This document shows positions 21,646 to 32,167 of a stretch of 64,000 bases of DNA, one piece after another. The DNA is taken from contig NZ_CP017186.1 in the NCBI RefSeq assembly GCF_001729745.1, forward strand, positions 3,596,001 through 3,660,000, in the 5' to 3' direction. The notes below the pieces were generated by a model. The model saw only the letters and a program-made list of their open reading frames with translations, was not told the origin of the DNA and made no database searches. Position 1 is the first letter of the stretch; each line of letters begins with the position of its first letter. This stretch comes from Enterobacter hormaechei subsp. hoffmannii. Lineage in GTDB: Bacteria > Pseudomonadota > Gammaproteobacteria > Enterobacterales > Enterobacteriaceae. The position numbers were made by a program, and so were the translations under genes.

Positions 21646-22521
21646 TCAGGAAAGTTGTTGCTGTGGACGACGACGATACGCCCAAATCATCATAATGGCA
21701 CCCGCGACAATCATCGGAATGGAGAGGATCTGCCCCATGCTGATGTACTGTACCCACTCGCCGGTAAACTGTGCATCCGGCTGGCGGAAGAACTCGACGA
21801 TGATACGAAACGCGCCGTAGCCAATCAGGAACAGACCAGAGACTGCCCCCATTGGGCGCGGTTTGCGGATATACAGATTCAGGATGATAAACAGCACCAC
21901 ACCTTCCAGCGCCAGCTCATAAAGCTGAGACATATGACGCGGCAGAACGCCGTAGGTATCGAAAATGGACTGCCACTCAGGATGCGAAGGCAGCAGCGCG
22001 ATATCCTCTGCGCGGGAGCCCGGGAACAGCATGGTAAACGGCACGCTCGGATCGACACGCCCCCAGAGTTCACCGTTGATGAAGTTGCCCAGACGCCCTG
22101 CACCCAGCCCAAACGGGATTAATGGCGCAATAAAATCAGCCACCTGGAAGAAGTTACGTTTGGTGCGTTTGGCGAAGATCACCATCACGAGGATCACACC
22201 AATCAGTCCGCCGTGGAAGGACATGCCGCCGTCCCAGACGCGGAACAGATAGAGCGGGTCGTTCAGGAATACCGGGAAGTTGTAGAACAGGACATAGCCG
22301 ATGCGCCCGCCCAGGAATACGCCAAGAAAGCCAGCATAAAGCAGGTTTTCCACTTCGTTCTTCGTCCAGCCGCTGCCCGGACGACTGGCGCGACGACCAG
22401 CAAGCCATATGGCAAAGACGAAGCCCACCAGGTACATCAGTCCGTACCAGTGAAGCGCTACAGGTCCTATTGAGAAAATAACCGGATCGAATTCCGGAAA
22501 ATGCAGATAACCACTGTTCAT
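21646..22521 (-). CDS. lgt: Prolipoprotein diacylglyceryl transferase
   Basis: Inner-membrane enzyme with seven transmembrane segments that transfers diacylglycerol from phosphatidylglycerol to the lipobox cysteine of prolipoproteins. It has 291 residues, as in E. coli. His103 in the HGGLIG signature and Arg143 in [13 protein letters not shown] are the residues known to be essential. It is first in the lgt-thyA operon. Its products in this window would include MltA and YgdR. Confidence 0.97.
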   Translation of the reverse strand: MNSGYLHFPEFDPVIFSIGPVALHWYGLMYLVGFVFAIWLAGRRASRPGSGWTKNEVENLLYAGFLGVFLGGRIGYVLFYNFPVFLNDPLYLFRVWDGGMSFHGGLIGVILVMVIFAKRTKRNFFQVADFIAPLIPFGLGAGRLGNFINGELWGRVDPSVPFTMLFPGSRAEDIALLPSHPEWQSIFDTYGVLPRHMSQLYELALEGVVLFIILNLYIRKPRPMGAVSGLFLIGYGAFRIIVEFFRQPDAQFTGEWVQYISMGQILSIPMIVAGAIMMIWAYRRRPQQQLS

Positions 22522-22683
22522 CTGTCACCACAAGATGTTGTTATTCCGCTGAAAGTGGACAGCGGCTGAATTGCATTCCCGCCGTTGGCAGGTGCTCCAA
22601 AGTTGCGAATCATAGCATAAGGCAGGCGCGGAGGATGCGCCTGAGATGTAAAAGATGTGTATAGGGTTTTATGCGCGCTGTTC

Positions 22684-22720
22684 CCCCTCACCCCATTCCT
22701 CTTCCTCAAGGGAGAGGGGG
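22684..22720. repeat. Box C-like inverted repeat
   Basis: A G/C-rich intergenic palindrome (CCCCTCACCCC ... GGGAGAGGGGG) between lgt and ptsP. It resembles the element at 28481-28513 and the dispersed box C family of enteric genomes. Confidence 0.45.
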
Positions 22721-22749
22721 TCGTCCGAGCAGTCATTATTTTGTGGGGA

Positions 22750-24996
22750 TCAGCGGCCGCCGCGGATCAAACCGCCCATGCCGCGTCGCTCCATAAACGC
22801 CGCCACCTGATGGCGCACTTCGGCTGCCAGCTGTGCTTCCAGGCTACGCGCGGCCAGCTCATGCGCCTCATCTTGTTCGATGTGACGTAACAGGTATTTC
22901 ACGCGCGCAACGGAACGTCCGTTCATTGACAGGTGACGGAAACCGAGGCCAATCAGGATCGCCACGCACATCGGATCGCCGGCCATTTCACCGCACAGGC
23001 GCAGGTCGATATTATGCTGCTCGGCTTCGCGGGCGATCATCGCCAGGGCACGAAGCATCGCCGGATGCAGGCTGTCGTAGATACTGGCCACGCGGGTATT
23101 GTTGCGATCGACCGCCAGAATGTATTGCGTTAAGTCGTTGGTGCCAACGGAGATAAAATCAACGCGGGTTGCCAGCTGCGGTAACATAAAGACCATCGAA
23201 GGCACTTCCAGCATCACGCCAATACGGGGTTTAGGGATCGCGTAGCCGATCATCTCTTCCACTTCGCGCCCTGCACGTTCAATCAACCGCCGCGCTTCGT
23301 CGATCTCGTCAATACTGGTGACCATCGGCAGCAAAATGCTGAGATTCCCCGTGGCCGCGTTGGCACGCAGCATCGCACGAACCTGGATAAGGAAAATTTC
23401 CGGCTGATCGAGGGTAATGCGGATCCCACGCCAGCCGAGGCAGGGATTCTCTTCACTGATGGGCATATAGGGCAGTTGCTTATCCGCGCCGACGTCGAGG
23501 GTGCGCAACGTGACGGGTTTGTCGTTAAACATCTGCAACATGCCCTGATACTGCGCAACCTGCTCCTCTTCTGACGGGAAGCCGCTTTGCAGCATGAACG
23601 GTATTTCGGTGCGGTAGAGACCAATGCCATCGATGCGGCTGCCGAGCTTCTCTTCATGCTCGGGGCTTAATCCCGCGTTGAGCATCACCTTCACCCGCTC
23701 ACCGCTCTTGAGCTGCGCGGGCAGGTTGACGTCATCTTCCGCCAGCTTGCTTAATTCATTCTCTTCGCTGATAAGACGCTGGTACTCCTGAAGGAGAACC
23801 GGCTCAGGATCCACCAGCAACTCACCGCGATATCCGTCCACCACCAGCGTGCGGCGATGCAGTACGGAGGGCTGAATATCCGCCCCCATCACGGTCGGAA
23901 TACCGAGCGCACGCACCATAATGGCGGCATGAGAGTTAGCTGCGCCATCGCGCACCACCACGCCCGCCAGCCTGTCCTGCGGTAATTCCGCCAGCGTCGT
24001 CGCCGAGAGTTCATCGGCCACCAGCACAAACCGGTTCGGCCAGGCATTCGCCCCCTGAATAGTATCATCGAGGTGGAACAGCAGACGTTGCCCAAGCGCG
24101 CGTAAATCGCCGGCGCGCTCTTTCAGATAGCCGTCAGTCAGTACCGCAAACTGCTCGGCAAATTTTTCAATGACCTTTTTAACCGCCCACTCTGCCACCG
24201 ACCCCTTATCGACCTCGGCAAATAACTCACGACGCAAACGCGCATCGGAAAGCAGGTGTGAGTAGAGATCGAAAATGGCCGCCGTCTCTTTTTGCGCGCC
24301 AGCGGCAAAGCGTTTGCTGTAGCGACGAAACTCATTCGCCGCCTCTTCCAGCGCAGCGGTGAGCCGTTCGCGCTCAAGCGCTTCATCCAGCGTCGAGGCT
24401 TCGTAGACCTGCTCCATCAGCGGGAGCGTGGCATCCATCCAGCCTTCGGCAATAGCGACCCCCGGCGAGGCCGGAAGCGCGCGAATACGCGTATGACGAT
24501 ACTGACCAAAAAGGGCTGTCAGTTGGGACTGAGAGAGGATCGCCGCCATCTGCGTTGCCAGCGTGACGAGGAAGGACTCCTCGCTCTCATCGTACTGGCG
24601 CAGCTCGCGCTGCTGAACAACAAGCACGCCAAGCAGCTGGCGGCGCTGAATAATCGGTACGCCAAGAAACGCGCGGAAACGCTCTTCTTTGACGGAAGGG
24701 ATATATTTGAAGCTGGGGTGTTTTTGCGCATCGGCAAGGTTGATTGGCTCCGCCAGTCGCCCGACCAGGCCAACAATACCTTCATCAAACGCGAGCGTGA
24801 CGGTACGTCCCCGTGGTTTTTTTAATCCGCGGGTTGCCATAAGGTAGTAGCAACGTCGGTCATGGTCGGCCAGGTAGACCGAACAGACCTCGGTTTCCAT
24901 CGCAAGACAGATGTCCGTCACCAGAATATTCAGCGCCTCGTTGAGGCGAGGCGCACTGGCGACCTTTTCAACTATTTCTCGCAAGCGGGTGAGCAT
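22750..24996 (-). CDS. ptsP: Phosphoenolpyruvate-protein phosphotransferase PtsP (enzyme I-Ntr)
   Basis: First component of the nitrogen PTS; it passes phosphate from PEP to NPr and then PtsN. It has 748 residues, as in E. coli. An N-terminal GAF sensor domain covers about 1-160 and the EI domains follow. The phosphorylated histidine is His356 in DGAANSHAAIMVRALG, and the PEP-binding signature is FISVGTNDLTQY near 640. E. coli EI-Ntr is tuned by glutamine and alpha-ketoglutarate through the GAF domain. It starts 12 bases after rppH; a GAGG inside the rppH end is far from the ATG, so initiation is probably coupled. Confidence 0.97.
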   Translation of the reverse strand: MLTRLREIVEKVASAPRLNEALNILVTDICLAMETEVCSVYLADHDRRCYYLMATRGLKKPRGRTVTLAFDEGIVGLVGRLAEPINLADAQKHPSFKYIPSVKEERFRAFLGVPIIQRRQLLGVLVVQQRELRQYDESEESFLVTLATQMAAILSQSQLTALFGQYRHTRIRALPASPGVAIAEGWMDATLPLMEQVYEASTLDEALERERLTAALEEAANEFRRYSKRFAAGAQKETAAIFDLYSHLLSDARLRRELFAEVDKGSVAEWAVKKVIEKFAEQFAVLTDGYLKERAGDLRALGQRLLFHLDDTIQGANAWPNRFVLVADELSATTLAELPQDRLAGVVVRDGAANSHAAIMVRALGIPTVMGADIQPSVLHRRTLVVDGYRGELLVDPEPVLLQEYQRLISEENELSKLAEDDVNLPAQLKSGERVKVMLNAGLSPEHEEKLGSRIDGIGLYRTEIPFMLQSGFPSEEEQVAQYQGMLQMFNDKPVTLRTLDVGADKQLPYMPISEENPCLGWRGIRITLDQPEIFLIQVRAMLRANAATGNLSILLPMVTSIDEIDEARRLIERAGREVEEMIGYAIPKPRIGVMLEVPSMVFMLPQLATRVDFISVGTNDLTQYILAVDRNNTRVASIYDSLHPAMLRALAMIAREAEQHNIDLRLCGEMAGDPMCVAILIGLGFRHLSMNGRSVARVKYLLRHIEQDEAHELAARSLEAQLAAEVRHQVAAFMERRGMGGLIRGGR

Positions 24997-25008
24997 GATT
25001 TGCGTAGC

Positions 25009-25539
25009 TTAACCTCTTTTACGTCGCCAGGCAGGTGCGCTCTGTGGCTTCGGAGTCGTCTCCTGAAGCTGCATCACGACACTTGCGAACTCTTTCATCA
25101 CCCTACGGTATACATCGCGCTTGAATGACACGACCTGACGAACCGGATACCAGTAGCTTACCCAGCGCCAGCCATCAAACTCTGGCGTGCTGCTGGTTTG
25201 CATATTGATATCTGAATCGTTGCCCACCAACTGCAAAAGAAACCACTTCTGTTTCTGGCCGATACAAACCGGCTTTGTGTCCCAACGCACCAAACGTTTC
25301 GGTAACTTGTAACGCAACCAGTTGCGGGTCGAAGCCAGGATGCGAACATCTTTTCGGCTTAAACCAACCTCTTCAAACAGCTCCCGGTACATCGCTTGTT
25401 CTGGGGACTCTCCAGGATTGATCCCGCCTTGCGGGAACTGCCAGGAGTGCTGACCATATCGCCGGGCCCACATCACCTGGCCCTGACGATTACAAATTAC
25501 TATTCCTACGTTTGGGCGGTAGCCATCGTCATCAATCAC
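25009..25539 (-). CDS. rppH: RNA pyrophosphohydrolase RppH
   Basis: Nudix hydrolase that removes pyrophosphate from triphosphorylated 5' ends and triggers RNase E-dependent mRNA decay. It has 176 residues, the E. coli length, and starts at GTG as in E. coli. The Nudix box [20 protein letters not shown] starts near residue 37 and contains the metal-binding REXXEE. It is cotranscribed with ptsP. The 684 bases upstream hold no gene and contain the DnaA-box cluster. Confidence 0.97.
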   Translation of the reverse strand: MIDDDGYRPNVGIVICNRQGQVMWARRYGQHSWQFPQGGINPGESPEQAMYRELFEEVGLSRKDVRILASTRNWLRYKLPKRLVRWDTKPVCIGQKQKWFLLQLVGNDSDINMQTSSTPEFDGWRWVSYWYPVRQVVSFKRDVYRRVMKEFASVVMQLQETTPKPQSAPAWRRKRG

Positions 25540-25639
25540 CGGACTACCCCAAACTAAATCTGATATATGAATGATTGTTTCACACTACAGGGAGGCGGTA
25601 AACCACTCTCTTACAGGCCTGCAACCTAATAACATTTGA

Positions 25640-26180
25640 ATAACTCACAATTTTGTGAGGAGTTATAAACAGATGAGGGCGACTGAGACCATTTTTATTC
25701 ACCTTTTCTGTGGATATAGTTGTGAAGAAGTATGGAATTACCGATGAACAACCTTGTGGCCCGGCGAATCGGCAATTTTCATCACTTAAAATAAATTATT
25801 TAAATTCATCTAGTTAAACGTAAATTTAGGGTATCAAAGGCGATTAACGTGACGATCGTCACATCAAAGATCTTCCTGGTGATGAAAGATCGAACAGCGT
25901 CGGTTTTATCCACAGATTGTGCCAATAAGTTAGGCACAATTTGTGTGAAAATTCGATTTTCATCGCACGTCAAGGCTGTAAATTGAAACAGTAGTGGCGG
26001 TTATTCGCAGTTATCCCATTTTTCTGTGGATAACATGGTGTAAGATCCTGTTTATTGTCAGTGACCAGAATTGCACAACCTGTTTTTTAGCCATGGCGCG
26101 ACGGGATACATTCCTAAAAAACATAATATAAATCATCCACATGGAATATGAACTCAGAAAAAAGTAAACTCTATCCACAA
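25640..26180. promoter_or_regulatory. DARS2-like DnaA-box cluster in the rppH-mutH gap
   Basis: A gene-free AT-rich stretch (25540-26223). It has perfect DnaA boxes TTATCCACA at 25906-25914 (plus) and 26025-26033 (minus), and one-mismatch boxes at 25709-25717 (minus), 26133-26141 (plus) and 26171-26179 (plus). TTATTCGCA at 26001-26009 faces the box at 26025. It also has inverted repeats at 25644-25659 (CTCACAA/TTGTGAG) and 25916-25940 (ATTGTGCC/GGCACAAT), and a perfect palindrome GTGACGATCGTCAC (25849-25862) that fits the CRP core. As I recall, E. coli DARS2, which converts ADP-DnaA to ATP-DnaA, lies next to mutH; the position and boxes fit that. I could not place IHF or Fis sites by eye. Confidence 0.72.
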
Positions 26181-26223
26181 GGGATAAAATATCAGTTCAT
26201 TTTTTAACCAAAAGGTTGTCAGC

Positions 26224-26916
26224 ATGCATTCTCTCGCCCCACTGCTCTCTCCTCCCGTCAGTGAAGCCCAGTTGCTCCAGCAGGCACAACGTCTGGCAGG
26301 CTATGCACTGGGCGAGCTGGCCGTGATGGCGGGGTTGACGATACCCAACGATCTGAAGCGCGATAAAGGCTGGATCGGCGTGTTGCTTGAACGTTGGCTG
26401 GGCGCAAGCGCGGGCAGTAAACCCGAGCAAGATTTTGCGGCGCTGGGGGTGGAACTGAAGACGATCCCCATTGATAGCCTGGGGCAGCCACTGGAAACTA
26501 CCTTTGTCTGCGTTGCGCCGCTAACGGGTAATAGCGGAGTGACATGGGAAACCAGCCACGTCAGGCATAAGCTGAAGCGGGTGTTGTGGGTACCCGTTGA
26601 GGGTGACAGGCAGATCCCGCTGGCAGAGCGTCGCGTTGGCGCCCCGCTGCTCTGGAGCCCGGATGAAGAAGAAGAGAGACAGCTTTCCCAGGACTGGGAA
26701 GAGCTGATGGACATGATTGTGCTGGGACAGGTTGAGCAGATCACCGCCCGGCATGGCGAAGTGCTGCAACTCCGTCCCAAAGCCGCCAACAGCAAAGCGC
26801 TCACTGAAGCGGTAGGTGCACAGGGCGAACCGATCCTGACGCTGCCGCGCGGCTTCTATCTTAAAAAGAATTTCACCGGTGCACTGCTGGCACGACACTT
26901 CCTGTTGAAAACATAG
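26224..26916 (+). CDS. mutH: DNA mismatch repair endonuclease MutH
   Basis: Nicks the unmethylated strand at hemimethylated GATC after activation by MutS-MutL. It has 230 residues (229 in E. coli). The catalytic triad is Asp70, Glu77 and Lys79 in [12 protein letters not shown], exactly the E. coli positions, in a PD-(D/E)XK fold. In E. coli mutH is followed by ygdQ; here the next gene is ygdR. Confidence 0.97.
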   Translation: MHSLAPLLSPPVSEAQLLQQAQRLAGYALGELAVMAGLTIPNDLKRDKGWIGVLLERWLGASAGSKPEQDFAALGVELKTIPIDSLGQPLETTFVCVAPLTGNSGVTWETSHVRHKLKRVLWVPVEGDRQIPLAERRVGAPLLWSPDEEEERQLSQDWEELMDMIVLGQVEQITARHGEVLQLRPKAANSKALTEAVGAQGEPILTLPRGFYLKKNFTGALLARHFLLKT

Positions 26917-27044
26917 TTTTTTACCAATTTTGCGCTCCGGCTAACATAATCTCCTCCTTTTTAAGATTTCCCCCCTTTCACCTGTCGTAATATCAGGTTA
27001 TTACTACACTATGATTTGATACGAGCCAGGTGAGGATAAGAACG

Positions 27045-27263
27045 ATGAAAAAATGGGCAGTAATTATCTCAGCAGTCGGTTTAGCGTTTGCGGTATCGGG
27101 TTGTAGCAGCGACTATGTCATGTCAACGAAAGATGGTCGTATGATCCTGACCGATGGCAAACCCGAAGTCGACGACGATACCGGTCTGGTGAGTTACCGC
27201 GATCGCGAAGGCAATCAAATGCAAATTAATCGCGACGAAGTCTCCCAGATCATCGAGCGTTAA
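27045..27263 (+). CDS. ygdR: Small lipoprotein YgdR
   Basis: 72-residue DUF903 lipoprotein. The lipobox VSGC has Cys20, followed by SSD. The mature part is a small SH3-like beta domain with the family's [11 protein letters not shown] and INRDEVSQI segments. The start at 27045 is preferred over 27030 because MKKWAV begins the signal and the length equals E. coli. A GAGGA lies 9 bases upstream. Function is unknown; an envelope role is inferred from the signal. Confidence 0.93.
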   Translation: MKKWAVIISAVGLAFAVSGCSSDYVMSTKDGRMILTDGKPEVDDDTGLVSYRDREGNQMQINRDEVSQIIER

Positions 27264-27268
27264 ACAGA

Positions 27269-27298
27269 TAAAGGTCAGTAGCTTGCTGGCCTTTTTGA
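27269..27298 (+). terminator. Intrinsic terminator of ygdR
   Basis: An imperfect stem AAGGTCAG...CTGGCCTT followed by TTTTT, six bases after the ygdR stop. Confidence 0.75.
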
Positions 27299-27395
27299 TT
27301 TTTTCCTTCCCCTTTTGCCTTCCCTCTGCCATGTTTATATTCCTTTGTCGGGAGGTTCCTGACGCGGTCTGTATGTCTAAAAAAGGAAACCGGCT

Positions 27396-28436
27396 ATGCA
27401 TTATCACCGTATCCCCCATAGCGCTCTGGAGATCAGCCAGCTGGGGTTAGGCACCATGACATTTGGTGAACAAAACAGCGAAGCCGATGCCCATGCACAA
27501 CTCGATTACGCCGTCAGCCAGGGCATTAACCTGATTGACGTGGCGGAGATGTACCCAGTTCCTCCCCGCCCGGAAACTCAAGGTCTTACCGAAACGTATG
27601 TCGGCAACTGGCTGGCGAAACGCGGCAATCGCGAAAAGCTGGTCATCGCTTCTAAGGTTAGCGGCCCTTCCCGTAATAACGATGCCGGGATCCGCCCTAA
27701 CCAGATCCTCGATCGCAAGAATATCCGTGCTGCGCTGGATGCCAGCCTCAAGCGCCTGCAAACCGACTATCTCGATCTTTATCAGGTGCACTGGCCGCAG
27801 CGTCCGACGAACTGCTTCGGTAAGCTTGGCTACACCTGGAACGAGAGTGCTCCGGCCGTCACCCTGCTGGAAACACTGGAGGCGCTTACGGAATGCCAGC
27901 GCGCGGGTAAGATCCGCTACATCGGCGTTTCCAACGAGACGGCGTTTGGCGTAATGCGCTATCTGCATCTGGCTGATAAACACGACCTGCCGCGGATCGT
28001 GACCATCCAGAATCCGTACAGCCTGCTGAACCGCAGTTATGAAGTGGGTCTCGCGGAAGTGACGCAGTACGAAGAGGTGGAGCTGCTCGCCTACTCTTGC
28101 CTGGGCTTCGGAACCCTGACGGGCAAATACCTGAACGGCGCGAAACCGGCTGGCGCGCGTAACACGCTTTTCAGCCGCTTCACCCGCTATAGCGGCGAGC
28201 AGACGCAAAAAGCCGTGGCGGCCTATGTGGATATCGCGAAGCGTCACGGACTCGATCCGGCGCAGATGGCGCTGGCCTTCGTGCGTCGTCAGCCGTTTGT
28301 GGCGAGTACCCTGCTCGGCGCAACGACGATGGATCAGTTGAAAACCAATATTGAGAGTTTCCATCTGAACCTGAGTGAAGAGGTATTAGCGGAGATTGAA
28401 GCGGTGCATCAGGTTTATACCTACCCGGCACCGTAA
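27396..28436 (+). CDS. tas: NADP(H)-dependent aldo-keto reductase Tas
   Basis: Aldo-keto reductase of 346 residues, the E. coli length. The TIM barrel has the catalytic Asp-Tyr pair in INLIDVAEMYPVPP (near 45-53), a Lys in VIASKVSG and a His in YQVHWPQRP. In E. coli it was found as a suppressor of tyrosine auxotrophy in starved cells; the natural substrate is unknown. The SD is AAGGAAA. It is monocistronic with its own terminator. Confidence 0.93.
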   Translation: MHYHRIPHSALEISQLGLGTMTFGEQNSEADAHAQLDYAVSQGINLIDVAEMYPVPPRPETQGLTETYVGNWLAKRGNREKLVIASKVSGPSRNNDAGIRPNQILDRKNIRAALDASLKRLQTDYLDLYQVHWPQRPTNCFGKLGYTWNESAPAVTLLETLEALTECQRAGKIRYIGVSNETAFGVMRYLHLADKHDLPRIVTIQNPYSLLNRSYEVGLAEVTQYEEVELLAYSCLGFGTLTGKYLNGAKPAGARNTLFSRFTRYSGEQTQKAVAAYVDIAKRHGLDPAQMALAFVRRQPFVASTLLGATTMDQLKTNIESFHLNLSEEVLAEIEAVHQVYTYPAP

Positions 28437-28443
28437 TAAAAGC

Positions 28444-28470
28444 AAAACGGCAACGTGCGTTGCCGTTTTT
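28444..28470 (+). terminator. Intrinsic terminator of tas
   Basis: A ten-base-pair stem AACGGCAACG/CGTTGCCGTT followed by a T run, just after the tas stop. Confidence 0.9.
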
Positions 28471-28480
28471 AGGGTTTTCA

Positions 28481-28513
28481 CCCTCTCCCCGTGGGAGAGG
28501 GCCGGGGTGAGGG
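28481..28513. repeat. Box C-like repeat
   Basis: CCCTCTCCCC-GTGGGAGAGGG followed by CCGGGGTGAGGG, lying between the convergent tas and lplT. The same motif occurs in many enteric intergenic regions. Confidence 0.5.
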
Positions 28514-28529
28514 CATCAGGCCGCACAAT

Positions 28530-29723
28530 TCAACGACGACGCTGCCAGACCCACAGCCCGGTAATCGCCAGCGCAAACAGTGCGCCAAACCCCACCCCGA
28601 TTGCCACAACCGGCGCACCTGCTTTTACCGCCAGCGAGTAAATCCCCAGCATCAGCAGCATCGCCATGTTTTCGCCAAGGTTTTGCACCGCAATGGCGTT
28701 GCCAGCCCCGACGGTCTGCTTGCCGCGCTCCTGCAAAAGCGCGTTGAGCGGCACCACAAAGAAACCGCCTAATACGCCGATCAGTAACAACAGGGCATAG
28801 GCTGGCAATATGGCATGTTGCAGGGAGAAGAACAGAACGCCGACGCCGATCAGGATCCCTGCAGGCATGCAGCGCGCAACGGTTTCAAGCGTTACCAGTT
28901 TGGCCGCAGCCCCGGCCCCGACCACAATCCCGACGGCGACCATGGCATTCAGGTAGGTCGGCGTGGCGTTGTCTGTTATGCCCAGCGCCACCGGCACCCA
29001 CAGCACCAGCAGGAAACGCAGCGTAACGCCGGCCCCCCAGAACATGCTGGTGCCCATCAGCGAGAAGCGTGTTTCACCGTTACGCCACAGTACGCGGCAG
29101 GCGTTGAAGAAGCTGCCGGTCATTGGCCCGAAGCGCCAGGATTGTCCCGGACGCGCCACGGCCAGTTTGGGGATAAACAGGTTGGCGATCACCGCGCCAC
29201 CGTACATCAGGGCACAGATGCCAAGCGCGGCGAGTACATGCCAGTCTGCCAGCACGCCGCCCGCCACCGAACCCAGCAGAATCGCCGCAATGGTGGAGGA
29301 CTCCATCAGGCCGTTGGCCTTCACCAGCTTATCGCCGGTGGTGAGCTCACCCAGAATGCCGTACTTCGCCGGGGAGTAAGCTGCCGCGCCAATGCCTACC
29401 AGCGTGTAGCCAACAAACGGGTTGATACCAAAGCAGATGCTTGCCGCGCCCAGAAGCTTAAGACTGTTGGCAAACATCATGACCCGACCTTTGGGGAAGC
29501 TGTCCGCCACCTGGCCAACAAACGGCGCAAATACAATGTAAGCACCCACAAACACCATCTGTAGGATCGGCTGGCTCCAGTCGGGATAAAACTCAGCTTT
29601 CAGCAACGCCAGCGTAGCAAACAGCAACGCGTTATCGCCGAACGCGGAAAGAAACTGGGCGGCGATAACCGCCATCATGCCTTTCGACCAGATTGAAGTG
29701 TTAGTGTGTACTGACTCACGCAT
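28530..29723 (-). CDS. lplT: Lysophospholipid transporter LplT
   Basis: Major facilitator that flips lysophosphatidylethanolamine inward so that Aas can re-acylate it. The chosen start (397 residues, as in E. coli) begins MRESVHTNT. The longer frame to 29744 would overlap aas more deeply for no gain. About 12 hydrophobic segments are visible, with the MFS loop [12 protein letters not shown] near residue 77. The gene starts 8 bases inside the aas stop region, so the transporter and its acyltransferase are coupled. Confidence 0.96.
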   Translation of the reverse strand: MRESVHTNTSIWSKGMMAVIAAQFLSAFGDNALLFATLALLKAEFYPDWSQPILQMVFVGAYIVFAPFVGQVADSFPKGRVMMFANSLKLLGAASICFGINPFVGYTLVGIGAAAYSPAKYGILGELTTGDKLVKANGLMESSTIAAILLGSVAGGVLADWHVLAALGICALMYGGAVIANLFIPKLAVARPGQSWRFGPMTGSFFNACRVLWRNGETRFSLMGTSMFWGAGVTLRFLLVLWVPVALGITDNATPTYLNAMVAVGIVVGAGAAAKLVTLETVARCMPAGILIGVGVLFFSLQHAILPAYALLLLIGVLGGFFVVPLNALLQERGKQTVGAGNAIAVQNLGENMAMLLMLGIYSLAVKAGAPVVAIGVGFGALFALAITGLWVWQRRR

Positions 29724-31875
29724 TATGCTGTTCCGCCTCTTCAACCATGCCCTTCAGGGTCACAAAATCGGGTTTACCGCTGCCCAGCACCGGTAACTGT
29801 TTGAGGTAACGAATATCGCGGGGGACCGCCAGCTCGGGGATACCATGTTCGCGCGCATACCTGAGAAGCGCATCACGCTTCAGTTCACCGTCAGTAGTAA
29901 AGAGCACCAGCGCCTCACCTTTACTGGCATCACTTTTCACCACGGTCGCATGCATTTTCTCCGCCGAGACTGCGGTCGCCAGCGTCTCGACCATTTCAAG
30001 AGAGACCATTTCCCCGGCGATCTTGGCGAAGCGTTTTGCACGTCCCTGGATCTGCACGAAGCCCTGATTGTCGAAGCGCACGATATCGCCCGTGTCGTAC
30101 CAGCCCGTTTCAACCTCGCCATTGACGTTCTCGGCCGTCGGCGCCTCAAGCACGCCCGGGTTTTCCACACGCAGATAGCCGTTCATGACGTTCGGCCCTT
30201 TCAGCTGAAGACGTCCGCCGTCTTCAATACCCGGTACCGCCAGCAGACGCGCGTCCAGCCCCGGCAGAATGCGGCCAACCGTTCCCGGTTTCGCCGCCAT
30301 CGGAACGTTGATGGAGACCACCGGCGCGCACTCCGTCACGCCATAGCCTTCCAGAATCCGCAGGCCAAACTTGTCCTGCCAGATCTGGCGCGTACTGTCC
30401 TGGAGTTTTTCCGCCCCCGCCACCACGTAGCGCACGCGGAAGAAATCATACGGGTTGGCGAAGCGCGCGTAGTTTCCGAGGAAGGTGGACGTCCCAAACA
30501 GCACCGTGCAGTTACGGTCATAAACCAGCTCCGGCACAATGCGGTAGTGCAGCGGGCTTGGGTAGAGGAACACCTCGGCACCGGTCAGCAGCGGCGTAAA
30601 GAGACCCACGGTCAAACCAAATGAGTGGAACAGCGGCAGCGCCGACATAAAGCGATCGTTGGCGGTAAAGTCAGCGATGGTTTTAATCTGTTCGACGTTT
30701 GCCAGAATGCTTTTGTGGCTATGAACCACACCTTTCGGGTTGCCTTCAGAGCCGGAGGTAAAGAGGATAATGGCATCATCCTCCGGCTGCTGCTTAACCT
30801 GCGCCAGACGCGGCATCAGCAGGTGCGCGAAAATCCACAGCTTGTCGGCGGTCGTGACGTCTGCTTTCAGATCTTCCAGGAACACCCAGCGCACCTGCGT
30901 CAGCTGTTCCGGCAGGTGCCACAGCTTGCCTTTGTCCAGGAACTGGCGGGAGGTAAAGATGGTGTTGATTTGTGCTGCAGTAATCGCGCTGGAGAGCCCT
31001 TTCACGCCCGCCGTGTAGTTCATCATCGCCGGAATGCGGCCCCGGGAGACGGCACCAAAGATCACCGCCGCGCTGATACCCGCGTTTGGCAGCATCAGGC
31101 CGATCTTTTCGCCCTGTTTGCTGTACTTTTCCAGGATACGCCCGACAAACAGCGTTTTGGTCAACAGCTTACGGTAGGTATCCGGCGTAAAGTTGATGTC
31201 TTCGATGCAGTTTTTCTTCGCACCGTAGCGATACTGCGCCGACAGCAACGATTCATACAGCGTTTCGCGCGGGCGTACGGCCATGCGCGCTTCCATCATA
31301 ATCTGGTGCAGCATTTCCCCGGCGATTTTACGGCGGTCACGCGCGCGCGGCGCCTCGGGCATCGGCAGTGACGTCGGCGGTAATATATGCAGCGTAATTT
31401 TCGGGAACAGACGCTGCTTCACCAGCCCTTTCAGACGGCTGAAAAAGGTCAGCTCAGCCCCGTCGATGCGTAGCGGCACGACGGTGGCCTGAGACTTCGC
31501 CGCGACAAAACCGGCGCCGTCGTAAATTTTCATCAGGGAGCCCGTCACTGAAATCCGCCCTTCCGGGAAGATAACCACCGGACGCCCCTGCCCAATCAGA
31601 CGCACCAGATGTTTAATCATCATCGGTTTGGTAGGGTCGAGCGGGACAAAATCAATCAGCGGCCTGAGCCAGCGCATGTACCATTTTTCACTGATGGAGC
31701 TGTACACCGCAAAGACGGGCCGCACGGGCAAAAACAGCGCCAGCAATACGCCATCAAGAAAAGAGACGTGATTCGGTGTGATAAGAACACGCTCGCTATA
31801 GAGTGCCTGCGTATCGCCAGTCACGCGAATGCGAAACAGGACACGAAACAGTGTGCGGAAGAACCCAAAAAGCAT
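29716..31875 (-). CDS. aas: Bifunctional 2-acyl-GPE acyltransferase / acyl-ACP synthetase Aas
   Basis: Inner-membrane enzyme that activates fatty acids onto its bound ACP and transfers them to lysophosphatidylethanolamine. It has 719 residues from the chosen ATG (GGGAGTTGAAATG); the frame open to 32037 would read through OmrA. The N-terminal PlsC domain has HX4D as NHVSFLDG with His36 and Asp41, and FPEGR near 93. The C-terminal AMP-binding domain begins near 230, with the P-loop-like [12 protein letters not shown] and the YDTGDIVRF motif. It is co-operonic with lplT. Confidence 0.97.
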   Translation of the reverse strand: MLFGFFRTLFRVLFRIRVTGDTQALYSERVLITPNHVSFLDGVLLALFLPVRPVFAVYSSISEKWYMRWLRPLIDFVPLDPTKPMMIKHLVRLIGQGRPVVIFPEGRISVTGSLMKIYDGAGFVAAKSQATVVPLRIDGAELTFFSRLKGLVKQRLFPKITLHILPPTSLPMPEAPRARDRRKIAGEMLHQIMMEARMAVRPRETLYESLLSAQYRYGAKKNCIEDINFTPDTYRKLLTKTLFVGRILEKYSKQGEKIGLMLPNAGISAAVIFGAVSRGRIPAMMNYTAGVKGLSSAITAAQINTIFTSRQFLDKGKLWHLPEQLTQVRWVFLEDLKADVTTADKLWIFAHLLMPRLAQVKQQPEDDAIILFTSGSEGNPKGVVHSHKSILANVEQIKTIADFTANDRFMSALPLFHSFGLTVGLFTPLLTGAEVFLYPSPLHYRIVPELVYDRNCTVLFGTSTFLGNYARFANPYDFFRVRYVVAGAEKLQDSTRQIWQDKFGLRILEGYGVTECAPVVSINVPMAAKPGTVGRILPGLDARLLAVPGIEDGGRLQLKGPNVMNGYLRVENPGVLEAPTAENVNGEVETGWYDTGDIVRFDNQGFVQIQGRAKRFAKIAGEMVSLEMVETLATAVSAEKMHATVVKSDASKGEALVLFTTDGELKRDALLRYAREHGIPELAVPRDIRYLKQLPVLGSGKPDFVTLKGMVEEAEQHNA

Positions 31876-31965
31876 TTCAACTCCCTTTGCCAGCCAGTGT
31901 GAAAGGTATAAATGGTGGCAGATTACACGAGAAGTAGTGAGGGAGCGATAGCAAAAACAGAGGCG

Positions 31966-32051
31966 AAAAAAAACCTGCGCATCCGCGCAGGTTGGTGCAA
32001 GTGAAGAGTACGAAAACGTACCAGGAATTCTCACCAATCAATACCTCTGGG
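31966..32051 (-). ncRNA. omrA: Small RNA OmrA
   Basis: An 86-nt Hfq-type sRNA. The 5' end CCCAGAGGUAUUGAUUGGUG is the seed shared by OmrA and OmrB, and the 3' end is a GCGCGGAUGCGC-type hairpin with eight U. In E. coli these RNAs are induced by EnvZ/OmpR and repress outer-membrane protein mRNAs (ompT, cirA, fecA, fepA), csgD and ompR. The position between aas and galR is the E. coli position. Confidence 0.95.
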
Positions 32052-32167
32052 ATCTTGATTGTGGCCTCCGGCGACAGGCTTCGCCAGCAGGAAAACGCAA
32101 GGGAATGAGCCGAAGTGCAACCAGGTGTGAATAATCTCTTTTGCTGTTACAGGTTGAACTTACAGGC

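Noticed and set aside
31876..32037. N-terminal extension of Aas
   Set aside because: It would read through OmrA; the ATG at 31875 has GGGAG upstream and gives the E. coli length.
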